Assembly: GCA_025201765.1 (NCBI GenBank)
Contig: MU623436.1
Span: 62,001 to 126,000 of the forward strand
DNA: 64,000 bases
Direction of reading: 5' to 3'
Source of the DNA: Daldinia sp. FL1419
Taxonomy: Eukaryota > Ascomycota > Sordariomycetes > Xylariales > Hypoxylaceae
Part shown: one piece after another, positions 43,271 through 55,060 of the stretch
How positions within the stretch are numbered: position 1 is the stretch's first letter
Layout of the letters: every line of letters begins with the position of its first letter
Made by a program: the position numbers and the translations under genes
The notes under the pieces: model-generated
Databases searched by the model: none
The model's input: the letters and a program-made list of their open reading frames with translations, nothing else
Told to the model about the DNA's origin: nothing

Positions 43271-45984
43271 TACTACTACGTATTATCGGCTGAATTAGGG
43301 GTTTGATAGGAAGAAGTAAGAATGGCGAAACCACATATGCTGTCATACCAACTTGGTGAGATATGACGGTTCTCGTTGCCCCGATTGTTTCGTCTGATAA
43401 GGTCGAGAGAGAAGGGACGGGGGTTGAGCAATCAGGGTTGCAGAAGAAAGCAGTGATATGCTGTTGAATGGGTGTGGGTTCAGTAACCCTCTGCTAATAC
43501 CCTTGACTTGATCCTTCTTTACGGCCTTGCGGAATGACAGCACTTGGATGCAGGTACCGCGTTCGCAGGATCCACACAAGAGAGTCTCGACGAGTTAGAA
43601 GGCAGAGGACCCCTGCGTTGATGGAGACACCAACGTTCTTTTTAGCAATTTCCTGCAAGACTGCTGCGGAAACTGGCCCAGGGAGGAAGCAGGTTTAGAG
43701 ATGGGCCAGGGGCGAGTCGGAGCCTTAGCCCTACAGATTTGGGGGAGTGCTCTTTGTGGGAGGCCCGCTCGATCTGTTACGTATCGCTTACACTGCAATG
43801 TACGAATCCTCTTGCCTCCCCTTCAGAACAGGGCCGAACAGCAAGTCTACATGGGTTGCTTTAGTCCCCCTCGTGGATATAGACCCTTGAACGGGCGTTT
43901 CAGCCACAAGAAGATCCCAAAGAGGAGGATATTTAACTTTAATTAACGGGACTAAGTGGACACCTACCTATCATGTATTTTGTCTTGGAGTCGTTTTCTC
44001 AACCGATTAATATTTCGACCAACGTTCGCGATTGACACTGTTTGAGAGTTTGAACAAGGTCAGACGAATTCTAACCTATGGCTACCTACATAGATGGGTA
44101 AGTACCTAGTATGGATGGGAATCGAATAGCGAATTGCGATAAAGGCATGCAAAAAGCTCGAAGAGGAAAGCAAGAGAGAAAAGATCCTTGCCACTTCACA
44201 CGGGTACCGACGCTGATGCCTAGGGACCTCGAGAACATGTCTAATTGGAAAATCTCACCACTAGACTAAAATGAGATTAGCAAGACAGGCCTGTTGAAGA
44301 GGTGGTGTGCGAAAACCGCTCCAGCCACAGTAGTCTACACGGTTGTATCCCCTAGGACCGATCTAGGTACTCGAGGCTGTGCCTTCAAGCAAGAGACGAT
44401 TATATGGTGGTTGGTTGGTTGCATGGAATGCAAACGCGTCAAAAATTTTCATCCGAAGTAGGTTAAGCCGGGCTATGCTCAGGGCCGTTACTCTCGAGCA
44501 TGGTTAAACCCGTCCCGCGTACGGAAGAGTTAACCAGTAGAAGTTTGGTCAAGAATCAATAGGTAACATTCTCTACCGGTCTGAGGACCCTATCAAAACC
44601 TCAGGTGCAAGCATATCTGGAACTTCGGCAAAACCGGAGATTGGCAGCAGTGTTTTGCATTCCCTTGCAGATCCGGGTTGATACGTATAGTGTATAGGTA
44701 AGTACCTACGTATCGAGACTTGTCGTCGCGCAGGTCACGATCGGGATTTAACTTTCGAGTTTTAATTAACTAACTATAACTATGTATTAACTTTAAAGTA
44801 CATATGCATCTATATACCGATTTTGAAGAACTTACTTCGAACATCTTCAAAAAGTTGAGTTCTGATAATCAGATAAAAATGGATACTGGTCCGTGTGAAG
44901 CCGTTTCGGGACTTGGGATCGAGTTTCCGGGTCCACTGAACCATCGAGCCGGTGTGACGGACGCGTGCATGGAGCAGGTCTAGTTGCATTCATAGATGTA
45001 GTGTAGGGACCAAAGATATTTTATTTCGAACCAACTTGCAGGTCAAGAATACCTACCTACCTACCTACCTACCTACGTAGAAAGAAATGCACGACGCCGA
45101 TCTGATCTACGTGAAGTACCGAAAGGCACGAGAAGAAGAATCAAGACCCCGAATGCCCAATGTTTTATAAACCAAGTACAACACTACCTATAATTTGATC
45201 CGAGATGGTACATCACGAATTCCACGCACCTGGATTTTAATCTGCAGAGATAATCTGCAGACAGGTTGAGCTGATACGAACGCGTCGCGGTAACATGCAT
45301 TAGTTGACCATCGGGCTGCTCGTTGGTAACCACTAATCGTGCGGTTCGAAGAGAGTACTGCATCTAATATCGGTACGACATTCTTCATTTTCGTATGGAG
45401 ATTTAGTCCGTCGCAATCAAACAAATAATCTATCGAATTATCTGTTTCGGAGATAAATGGAAGAAAACAAGCAGATCCAAGTTTATCGATCAGATTAAGC
45501 TCAGTTGACAGTTGCTACTACAATGCAAGGTGGGAGTAATACAAGAAAGACATGGGCCCGAGGAAATAATATAATTATCTAAGGTTAGGTTAACCGTTAC
45601 ATAGTACCTGATTCCATGCGGGTCGTAAAATAGAGTTTCGGCGGGCTGCTTCGCGATTGCGGGCGAACGTTATCTCTTGCACCTAAGGGCCCCCCCGGAC
45701 AAGGCGCCGCACGCCGATAGATTAGCAATCAAGCGCTGCAGGATCTCCAATTGCGTGATAGCGAAATATGCAGACCGCTACTAACAGGCTTCAAAACTCG
45801 CCTTTGTTTGCAAGGTCTTCCTACTAAGAGGGGAAATGGTGCATGCTCTCGTCGTTTTCGAGGATCACTCGTAAATAATAACTACATTTTCGATCATTCT
45901 TTTTGGTAGTTATAAAAATATATAAAATTATATAAAATTATATAACAATCTTTGTAGACTTTCTCGCGGAGTTTAGATTTCTCA
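43271..45984. other. Large intergenic region, 2.7 kb
   Basis: No exon with family content on either strand. The left third is fairly GC-balanced with several overlapping short frames, none supportable. A CCTA array lies at 45050-45076. The right end is an AT-rich promoter with TATAAAATTATATAAAATTATATAAC at 45918-45943, 40-65 bp before the amino-acid transporter ATG. Confidence 0.55.
45050..45076. repeat. (CCTA)n microsatellite
   Basis: About six perfect CTAC/CCTA units (ACCTACCTACCTACCTACC...). Confidence 0.9.
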
Positions 45985-48069
45985 ATGCCGTCCGACCACG
46001 CCGAGGGAGGTGCGGAGACGACGCCTCTGCTCAAGAAGGATGTCTCGGCTGTCAGCGTCTCGGCTCAGAGCCAGTCTAACGGCACGTTTTCGAGCTCGAG
46101 CAACTCCGTCACAGACGACGTGGAAAATGGCCGGCCTGACGACGACGCACCGAGCGGAGGGGTGACGAAGCCCAAGGTGAATATGAAGGCTTTGCTGCCG
46201 GCGCTTGCTATCGGTGTAAGTATAGACCTCTAACCTTAGAGATGTTCGTATTAAGCTGGAACTAGCAATGCTAATAGTCGTAGATTTTCATGGTGGCGGT
46301 AGACCAGACGTTGACCATCGCCAGCTACGGCAAGATGGGCAGCGACCTCAACGCGCTGAATTCGACGAGTTGGATCTCCACCTCGTATTTCCTGACTCTA
46401 ACCGTGTTCCAGCCCCTATACGGGCGGTTATCTGATATCTTCGGACGCAAAGAGTGTCTGCTCTTTGGGTACGCCGTCTTCGGGCTGGGTTGCCTCGGCT
46501 GTGGTCTCGCACGGGACATCTCCGAGTTATGCATTGCCCGCGCTGTAGCCGGCATTGGAGGCGGCGGTATGAATTCCGTCGTGACGATTCTAGTGACGGA
46601 CCTCGTGTCGCTTAGGGATCGGGGCCTTTTTCAGGGGTACATTAACATCGTGTTCACCGCCGGCAGTACGTGATACCAACTCTTCTTCCCCTTTTCTTCT
46701 CTTTTCTTTTTTTCTCCCCCTCCTCCAAAGCGTGTTTCGGGGATCGGTATCCCCCTTATAGGCTGTATTACACCCGAGACATGGCTGGATCCCCCGGGCA
46801 CCTTTCTCAAAAGGAACTGATTATTGACTTTTTGTCCTTGTAGTGGCGTCCGGGGCGCCCATCGGCGGGCTGATTGCCGACACTATCGGTTGGCGGTGGG
46901 CGTTTGTGGGCCAGTTCCCGCTGGCGCTGTGCGCGTGGCTGGCTGTGTTCTTTGTCCTCGATGTCCCGAAAATGGACCACGCGCACTGGACGCAGAAGGT
47001 GTTGCGGATCGACTTTCTGGGCGCCTTTACGCTTGCCTCGGCCGTGTTTACGTTGTTGTTTGGTCTCGATAACGGTAGCAACGAGGGTTGGAATCAACGC
47101 ATTACGATTATCCCCCTGGCCCTGACGCCGCTCCTTTTCGCGTTGTTCCTGTTTATCGAAATCAAAGTTGCGTCGGCACCGTTCGCCCCGGGCCATGTTA
47201 TCCTCGACCCGTCGCTGCTAGCGGTGTTTGGAGCGAATATGTTTGGTGTGGCGTCACAGATGGGCGTGTCATTCTTCATCGCGCTGTTCTTCCAGGCTGC
47301 TGTGGGCATGTCGGCGACGTCCTGCGGTCTTATGTTCATACCTAGCACGGCGTTCGGACTTACGGGTTCGCTGAGTGGTGGCATTATTATGCGTCGGACG
47401 GGCAAGTACTATTGGATTACGGTGATCGGATATGCCTTGGTGGTCCTTGGCATAGCACCCTCGGTGTCGTTCTCGGGCGCCGTGGTCAAGTCCACTGTGG
47501 GTGTCGTCATTGGACTTTGCATTATGGCGCTTGGATCAGGCTCTTGTATGTTTCTATTTCCCCTGTCTCTGTTTACTCCTCTTTTGCCTTTTATACCCAA
47601 CCATACCCCTTTTATAAACGGATATGTCTTCTTCTAATTGAGGAAGAACCGGTCAAGGGTGAGGCACAAGATGCTAACATAGTCGATAATAGCAATTACT
47701 ACTACACTCATCGCCATCATCGCCAACGCGACCCCGGCCGACTCAGCTGTAGCTATCGCATGCTCGTACCTTTTCAGGTCACTAGGTACGACGCTCGGCG
47801 TTAGCATATCCACAGCAGTTCTGCAACAGGTCCTCCGCACAGAGCTCTCCACAGCACTCGGTGGTGATGGGGACAAGGCCCGCGAGATTGAAGAAGGTGT
47901 GCGCCAAAGTCTCGACTATATTCGGAGTCTGGACCCCGCCATCGCCGAGATCGTGCGTGCTTGCTACGCTGTCGCTGTGCAGTGGGCTTTTCTACCCGTC
48001 GGCATTTTGGCCGCGGGAGCCCTGCTCTCGTCTGTGTTCATTAAGGAAAAGAAGCTTGAGGGTCGATAG
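45985..48069 (+). CDS. MFS vacuolar basic amino-acid transporter (Vba/Fnx1-type)
   Basis: Fourteen-helix DHA2-class carrier; the closest fungal relatives move basic amino acids into the vacuole. Four exons, 45985-46215, 46284-46665, 46844-47545 and 47693-48069, encode 563 aa. The N-terminal tail is hydrophilic with ETTPLL, a dileucine-type vacuolar sorting-like motif. Diagnostic blocks: MVAVDQTLTIASYGKMGSDL, STSWISTSYFLTLTVFQPLYGRLSDIFGRKECLLFGYAVF, GLGCLGCGLARDI, ARAVAGIGGGGMNSVVTILVTDLV, GWRWAFVGQFP, and GTTLGVSISTAVLQQVLR. Intron 2 is unusually long for the window (178 bp) and pyrimidine-rich. Codon use is visibly more GC-biased at third positions than its neighbours, suggesting higher expression. 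Drug or siderophore export is a less likely alternative. Confidence 0.9.
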
Positions 48070-49780
48070 GTGGCATACGAGATACCCATCGGACCGTTCG
48101 GTCGAGAGATAGGGGGCAGGCAGCGATGCGGACGAAGAAAATGGGAAGGAGGTTAAATGGTAAGTAGGACAAGGAGTGCAGGGCGAAATTGAATAATTGA
48201 ACGAAGCCTGCGCCTGTAGATATAAAAACTAAATATTGAAGTAATTAAAAGGAATAAAAAAAGACTTTACAAAAAGCTCAGCCCCGGGATCCGAACCCCC
48301 CCTCTCAGGGAGGCTCTTTGCCCGAGACCTACGAAAATCCCGTGACCGAGATTTTACTGTCCGAGGAAGCAGGCCGTTCACCACAAGGCCATCCCGCCGT
48401 TGCGGACTGGCCTGACAGCAGGTAGTTGCGAGCTTCTTTTGGACGGAAGAATGGTTTGCAATTGCTCTATATAAGTTTAACTTCGGAATGAGGAGGGGGT
48501 TGCACGGGCCCGGGCCCCACTGGTTGCCGTGGTTGACGGGTGACGGGTGACGGGTGGTATTGGGGGGTATATACCCGGCGAGGGGGTTGAGCGTACTATG
48601 TGTGAGTGTATAGATGCCTCCTTGGACGTGCTGGGCGTGGGCGCCGATGCATCGAAGCCTGCCTTGAGGTTCAGAGTAGGTGATTAGGGGGAGGCCTTTG
48701 GCATCAAATCTACCTACGTATCGTGCCACGGAAAGGGAGCATATCTCCCGATCTGAAGCCAGAAGTAGAGCCATGAACGATAGGAAGTCTGGTATTAAGC
48801 GATAAAATCGATGGTTTCATAATGTAATAGCAACACATTCCGTCATTGTACGCTTTAGAAGTTGAGATTAGAAATATCATCGACTTATAATCTACCTAAG
48901 CTACCAACCTCTACTTTAATATCGTCCCCTCGTACTAGTCTAGGGGGGATATGTAATATCTCTGTAGACTACTCCTCCGTCGTGTTGTCGAACCTTAGAG
49001 GCTTCTAGAAAATCAAGTGTACGAGTTTGAGATTGTATGGTTGGAGTCCGGCCCTAAGAGAACGGACTACAAGCACGCCTAGTAGTCTTAGAGCCTTGTC
49101 CTGCCTTTCTTTTACTTCTCACTACGGTTCATCTTAGTACTTGACGTATATAGCATCTCTTTGTATTAGATTATTATACTAATTGATACCTTCGCAATAG
49201 AAGTTGGCAACTTTAATCCAACAAATTGTAATAAGTAACAAGAGCTTGGCGATTAAGTTGGGTTCTGGGCAGCGGGCTCTGTCAGTAATCATATAAACCG
49301 GAAATCGGAACGGGATACGCAAACACCAAAGCAACATCAGCACACAACGCAGACTGATATACCGCAAAGCCATCACGCAATAACTCCAACAAGCAATCTT
49401 GGTTAAAGTGTAATCGATATTCCAAACCCCTCGACCTAGAAAGCGGTCCAAGATAGATGAAGAGGGTATGTTACTGCTCTAACTAATCCGTGCCTGGTAT
49501 CAGATCCCCGCCCGAGAGATGTATATGTTCCATCACACCTCGTCGTATGATAATGTAATAAAATGCGCACGTATGTCTCATGCTCGTAAGAACCGCCCCA
49601 CCCACTCATCGTCCGTCTACAAAGATTAAGTCGTGAATTGAACAAGGCAACACTCATTACTCGCTCGCAGACCTCAAGAGACATTGCCTAACTTTTCGTT
49701 CTCCTATCGCCACCTGATCCCTGGCTCACTTGGCTACGGACCCACGGCACGCCTCCTTCGCACCCTTACACCACGGGACC
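48070..49780. other. Intergenic, 1.7 kb
   Basis: Convergent spacer. A minus-strand open frame at 48229-48774 (181 codons) looks non-protein-like. Inside it is a tRNA-like A-box/B-box pair that does not fold (see rejected items), and (GACGGGT)3 at 48535-48555. Nothing else supportable. Confidence 0.55.
48535..48555. repeat. (GACGGGT)3 tandem repeat
   Basis: Three perfect GACGGGT heptamers, with a fourth partial unit. Confidence 0.85.
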
Positions 49781-50566
49781 CTATAGGAATCCACGTCGGG
49801 GAAAGCTGACACCTTCTACGGCAGCGTTATCGGTAAACCAGCTGCATCTTTCGCCTGTCGCTTCGTTGACGAGGGCACACGGAAGTCCGTTCCCTTGCTC
49901 GAATATTTCCTTCATAATTTCCTTCTTTTCAGCGCCTGTGGCGACGAACGCGACTTTGACAGCATGCGTAACAACTGGTAGTGTGAGAGTAATTCTTCGC
50001 GGCGGCGGCTTTGGCGAGTCATCGATAGGTGCTACCCAGGCATCAGTCTCGCGGAGAAGCGGGTGACCTGGGAATAGGCTGCAAGTGTGGCCGTCTGGGC
50101 CTGAGCCAAGGAGTAGTAGGTCGAAGATGGGTAGTTTGACTGAGTCACCCTTAGCAAAAGAATTGACAAGTACTTTCTCATACTGATCAGCCAATTCTTG
50201 CGTATCGTCTAGATATTGTGTGTCGATGGGATGTATGGTAGGTTGACCTAGTTGAGTGGGGATCTTGTCTAGCAATTCCGTCTTGATCAATCCATAATTG
50301 CTGTCTTTGTGATCCAATGGTACAGCTCTTTCGTCGGCGAAGAATATTTCCCATTTGTCGAATTTGATGGCGTCGTCGTTGGATTTGGGATCTGCGAGGA
50401 GAGCCTTGGCAAGGGTCTTCGGTAGCGAACCTCCCGAAACTGCGACTTTGAAAACGCCATGACGTGTGATTCCAGCATTTTGGCATGTGATGATGTAGGA
50501 TCGCAGGGCGGGCGCAAGAGCTTCGACGTCGCTGAACGCGAACAAATTGGGCTGCTTTCCCGGCAT
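49781..50566 (-). CDS. 6-phosphogluconolactonase
   Basis: Cytosolic enzyme of the oxidative pentose-phosphate pathway: hydrolyses 6-phosphoglucono-1,5-lactone to 6-phosphogluconate. Single exon, 261 aa, normal for the fungal Sol family. Motifs in order: FKVAVSGGSLPKTLA (phosphate-binding loop), DKWEIFFADERAVPLDHKDSNYGLIK, the core signature FDLLLLGSGPDGHTCSLFPGH, PPRRITLTLPVV, and AFVATGAEKKEIM. ATG at 50566 begins MPGKQPNLFAFSD. No targeting signal. It is the only pentose-phosphate gene in the window. Confidence 0.96.
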   Translation of the reverse strand: MPGKQPNLFAFSDVEALAPALRSYIITCQNAGITRHGVFKVAVSGGSLPKTLAKALLADPKSNDDAIKFDKWEIFFADERAVPLDHKDSNYGLIKTELLDKIPTQLGQPTIHPIDTQYLDDTQELADQYEKVLVNSFAKGDSVKLPIFDLLLLGSGPDGHTCSLFPGHPLLRETDAWVAPIDDSPKPPPRRITLTLPVVTHAVKVAFVATGAEKKEIMKEIFEQGNGLPCALVNEATGERCSWFTDNAAVEGVSFPRRGFL

Positions 50567-53255
50567 GGTGGTAGACTATAGGTATGCGACTCTAAATACG
50601 TAGTACCTAGGCGGGCAGGTATAAAGGCGAAAATATGAATGCGGTAAGTCGATGTAAATAAGGTAAGGCGAGATTAAAGAAATTGGGAAATTCCGAGTTG
50701 ATTTTTTGGAAGGGAGGGATGAAAGATGATGGTGGGGTAGTTAATGTAAGGCGATGTAAGGTGAGGTAAAGTAAAAAAAAATAAAAAATAAAATAAAAAA
50801 AGGATGTATCTGTAAGGCGAAGCTTGTAGCTAATTAAAGTAAGGTACGTAGCTTGGTAACTTTTCAAGAGTGGTTTTTTTTTTTTTTAGAGAAACAACTA
50901 CCACCCAAGCTTAACTAGGTTAATATAGTTATTAATAATAGAGCCTCAGGTTTGATAACGATCCAAATACTGATACGATAAGATAGATAAATAGATAGAT
51001 AAATACCTAATGTACTACACCGCAGCAATTAAAAAGTCCTGTGTATACGTGGTGTGTGGATTCTTTAAATATCCTGTTTGCTTCTCTGATCGCCTACGAT
51101 GCTAAATTGATAAAAGTTGGTAGAGTGGTATTACCGACTGAGGAATTTTTGACGATATCGAAAACCGATACGGTTGCACATGTAGTAATAGCGTATCTTG
51201 CGTTGGCAGTGGGTGGTGTCCACTCGCTATTAAGAATTCAATCCGCCAGAACCCTTGGCGTCGAGCCACCGGGCCGTTTTGCAATTGGGCTGGCAGGTCC
51301 CGAGTCGGTTGACTGGTTATAAAAAGGTACAAGACTTATAACTTTTGAGATATGCGCAATATCGAATCTATTGCTCGGTATTAAAAAAAGGAGTATGTGT
51401 ATTGACTTTTAGCGGTGTCAAGAGAAGGAGGTGATTAGAAGACTCTGCCTATCCTGTCTATACCCGTTCACATGTGGGTATTGATATGGGTATGGTATTA
51501 TGGACTACCTATGGAAGGTTGTAGATTAGGTTGTTGTGTCAACGTTCGGTGTTTTTTGCGAAGGATAAAAAAGAAAGGGAAAAAATTTATGGAGGGGTTT
51601 ATTCGATGATTGACGTAGGTCTTACTGATCTTGGATAACCAGAGGGGCGGGACAGGGAGATGACCTGTAGATAAGCGGGTCGTGTTCCGTTGATGGGGTG
51701 GATGGGTGGATGGGTGGACAGGTGGGGGTTTCTGCGCAACATTAGAATGGAACCGATGCGGGGCTATTTACTTTCCATCATAAGTACTACCTATAGTTAA
51801 GAGGTACCTAACTTATCTTTATCATATGTACCTCTATTGGAAACGCATAGGTGATATATGCAAGGACCTCGTCGGCTGGCCAATCGTCGCCTCCTGCTTA
51901 TCCTTTCCAGACGAAATGCTGTCGGGTCCATGATGCTTCACGATGATGAATTCTTCGATGACTTTCGAAGGTTTGAAATTCGACCCCGTTTTCGGTTAGT
52001 CTATCATCACGCATCGCGCATCGCCCATCGCACATCACGGCAGTTCCTTTGACCATGAGATATTCTTCTATTTATTCTTCTATCTTTTTATTACTAACTA
52101 GTATAACCAGTAGCCTACTTACCTAATGTCGTCATGTTTCCCAAGTCTTGCGCGTAAGACCGTAGGTACCTACCTAGTACCTAGTATAGTTCTTCATCCC
52201 ACAAAGAGTTTCCGGCTCGCCCCAACCCTTTGATCCTAGCCTACCTAATCGCGGTAGTACACGATATAACTCTTTGCAGGTAGGTTTGATGATTCGAATA
52301 TACATGCAACGTACTACTTACTCACTAGTTGGGGATTCGAACCACTCAACGAGCTTTTCTTGCTATCGCCGAAGGAGTAGGTGACAAGTCATCTCCAATG
52401 CTGGTGTAAGTGTGATCGGAATTTCTATCGAATCGTACCTTCACGATTCACCAAATTCTTGTCGCAACCATAGAGCAACAGGCCTTGGGTATGATTACAG
52501 ATGTTGCCTTACCGGCGATTTCAGGCACAGTCTGCACACGTTCTACACCGGTAGGGTTCCAATGCAGCACCGACACAGTAGCCGATCTCATATCTGGGAA
52601 CTTGTGACGATAGCTGCTCTAGCGGCATATAAGTTTACGACATGACATGACGGAAAGGTGCGGTAACATTGATGGGTCTATAAATTTTAATAGTTCCTGA
52701 GCGTTTAGCTTGGCATTCTCGACAACAGCAATTAGGCTCTGGTTCCGAATCATGCATAGGTACTGCTTCGTGCAGATCCGGACCATCGGGCGTACCTTGC
52801 GGTCGACGTATTTCCCGTTAGTTAGTACCTCCACCAGTACAGGCGTAAATCTGATTTACCTTGTTCCGTTGGACTTCATTGAAAAGAAACTCCTTAGCGA
52901 GTAACTTGAGTTTGGGGATCATTTGCGATATTTTGATATAGAACGTTTAATAAAATCAAAGCGTGCAAGGCCAAATAACAATGAGCTTCATAAGCGAATA
53001 CGTAGACTAATAAGTTAACATTTTATCCGTTTCAAGGGACGGGCGTAACAAGTACCTGCGCCGGGAACGGACGGCGATTGAACCAAACACCGGGGCTGTT
53101 CTGATATGATGTAAACAGCCTTTAAAACTTCACTCCTACAACCACTTATACAGCAAGTAGATTGCGACGACATCAAGAATCGCGATCGGGCAGCGATTCG
53201 CAAACAGATTTGGGAAATATTCTTTCGCTTTAAATCCTATCGATAACTACACAAA
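50567..53255. other. Large intergenic region, 2.7 kb
   Basis: Divergent spacer between the lactonase and the phosphatase. Holds an A-rich tract (50774-50801), a T run (50874-50887), GATAGATAAATAGATAG repeats (50982-51004), a GGATGGGT repeat (51694-51727), a degenerate CATCGC run (52004-52038) and CCTA motifs at 52165-52182. Overlapping short frames at 51041-51332 and 52412-52904 have no family content. No gene supportable. Confidence 0.55.
51694..51727. repeat. Imperfect GGATGGGT tandem repeat
   Basis: GGGGTGGATGGGTGGATGGGTGGACAGGTGGG-type run, about four units. Confidence 0.75.
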
Positions 53256-54378
53256 ATGCCGCAAGCACCTAAATACCTAACTGGCGATTCAGCTGCCATC
53301 AACGAATTTCTTGACAAGTTTGACGTGCGTCATTTTAACCTGAGCTACCACCCCCGATAGCGCCCTTCCCGCTTTTCCTAGCACAAAGACTTACCTTGTA
53401 TATAGGTCTTTTTGCTTGACTGCGATGGTTAGAATAATAGGCCAAGCCCTAAGATGACTATAGGGCTGAAATTTTACAGGAGTCTTATGGTCTGGGGACC
53501 ATGTCTTTGACGGCATCGTCGAGACCTTAGAGATGTTGAGATCGAGAGGTAGGTTGGGCTTAACAAAAACGGCAAACTACTTAGGCATGCGTAACACAGA
53601 CTAAGTTGTAGCAGGAAAGCGGGTTGTATTCGTCACCAATAATTCCACAAAGGACCGACCAGGCTACCAGCAAAAGCTGACGGGCTTGGGCATCCCTAGT
53701 AACGTCGAGGAGATATTTGGCTCATCTTACTCAGCCGCGGTATATATCTCGCGCATCCTAAAGCTACCCGCACCTAAAAACAAGGTCTTCATCATTGGTG
53801 AAAGCGGCATGGAGTCCGAGCTGCGTTCTGAGGGGGTGCCTTTCATCGGTGGAACGGACCCGGCTTTAAGGCGGGACATCACGCCCGAGGACTTTAAGCG
53901 GTTAACTGACGGCTCTTTGTTGGACCCGGATGTCGGCATTGTACTTGCTGGCCTGGATTTCCACATCAACTACCTCAAGCTATCTATGGCCTACCAGTAT
54001 ATCCGACGAGGCGCAAAGTTCATCGCGACTAACCTCGATAACTTACTACCTATGGGCGATACCTTCTTCCCTGGCGCCGGTTCCATCTCTATCCCATTGG
54101 TCAACATGACCGGAGAGACACCCTTGACACTGGGAAAGCCTAGCCAGGCCATGATGGATGCGATCGAAGGGAAGTTCCAGCTAGATCGGACACGGACCTG
54201 CATGGTTGGCGATAGACTAAACACTGACATTCAATTCGGCGTCGAAGGAAAGCTAGGCGGAACACTACATGTACTAACCGGTGTGCACAAGAAGGAGGAC
54301 TGGCAGGCTGAGAATGCCGTGGCCGTTCCCGCCTACTATGCCGATAAGCTAAGCGATCTCCGAGGTGCGACGTCGTGA
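53256..54378 (+). CDS. PHO13: HAD phosphatase, Pho13 / phosphoglycolate-phosphatase type
   Basis: Haloacid-dehalogenase phosphatase of the p-nitrophenylphosphatase family, which destroys toxic side products of glycolysis such as 2-phosphoglycolate and 4-phosphoerythronate. Four exons, 53256-53324, 53406-53427, 53480-53548 and 53615-54378, encode 307 aa. Exon 2 (22 bp) carries most of the catalytic motif LLDCDGVLW (nucleophile Asp28, acid Asp30), completed after intron 2. RVVFVTNNST is motif II and GKPSQAMMDAI with CMVGDRLNTDIQFG give motifs III and IV. The last acceptor is a tandem TAGCAG; the distal AG gives SRGKRVVF, the proximal one adds an alanine. C2-type cap region is intact. Well-supported housekeeping gene. 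Confidence 0.95.
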
Positions 54379-55060
54379 GACGCACCTCATCTTACCCGTG
54401 GCCCGTGTTATTCAACTTTGATTTTCATATAGATTTGATGCTCAGCATGATACAGCATAAACCGCCTTAAAGTGCTTAATAGACAGACAGACAGACAGAT
54501 AACAAACCACGAATGCCGGAGGCGCTATCGTGAATTTCAAATAATATAACAAAATAGATAGCCGCCTCGTATTTTTCAGAATTATACACCGTGACCACTA
54601 CTAGCCTCCCGCAGTTTACCAGCTCCAAGCTTCGGCGCAATGCTGTCGACTAAACTAAACCGAGATCCCAAATATCTCTCCGAAATCGCATGCTCCATTG
54701 GAGGGAATTGCGGCTCGATATGCCGATTTCCCCGCGTGACTATTCAGCTACCCCAATGGAGAGGGGACTAGTTTGTGTATATTGATTCGACGGCCGCTTC
54801 GAGGTTATGGTGCATATCGTCACTTGGGATGGTACTTAACGTACCACTATTTGACGACATGCGTATATTTAAGACGACGATAGCATCTACGATAAAATTA
54901 TGTATTTTATCTTGAACTTCTGTTTATTCTTCCGTCTACTACGCCGCATACGTCGTATAGCTAACAGTTACCTTAAAGAAATATTTCAAGTTCAAATTAC
55001 TATAATAGCCCACTAAGTTAACTACCTTTCATCTATAGACCTCGAACCACACAGCCAACC
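54379..55060. other. Intergenic, 682 bp
   Basis: Between two tandem plus-strand genes. An (AGAC)n microsatellite lies at 54481-54499; the right half is the promoter of the PhyH-like gene. No gene seen. Confidence 0.6.
54481..54499. repeat. (AGAC)n microsatellite
   Basis: AGACAGACAGACAGACAGA in the 3' flank of the phosphatase gene. Confidence 0.9.

Noticed and set aside
43343..43946. Several overlapping short frames in GC-balanced spacer DNA
   Set aside because: They overlap on both strands, lack splice signals and have no recognisable domain.
45918..45943. TATAAAATTATATAAAATTATATAAC read as a mobile-element inverted repeat
   Set aside because: It is a direct AT-rich repeat just upstream of a start codon, more simply a TATA-rich promoter; no element body is present.
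48280..48412. tRNA-like element on the minus strand: TGGCCTTGTGG (A-box-like) and GGTTCGGATCC (B-box-like)
   Set aside because: The T-arm gives only three pairs, the acceptor ends do not pair and the spacing is too long without a clear intron and anticodon arm. At most a degenerate tRNA relic.
48229..48774. 181-codon open frame on the minus strand
   Set aside because: Composition is not protein-like, covers low-complexity DNA and the tRNA-like segment; no splice or family support.
51041..51332. Overlapping frames on both strands in the lactonase-phosphatase spacer
   Set aside because: Random-looking composition; no conserved motif or intron support.
52320..52400. GGTTCGAATCC B-box match on the minus strand
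   Set aside because: No A-box or foldable cloverleaf upstream.
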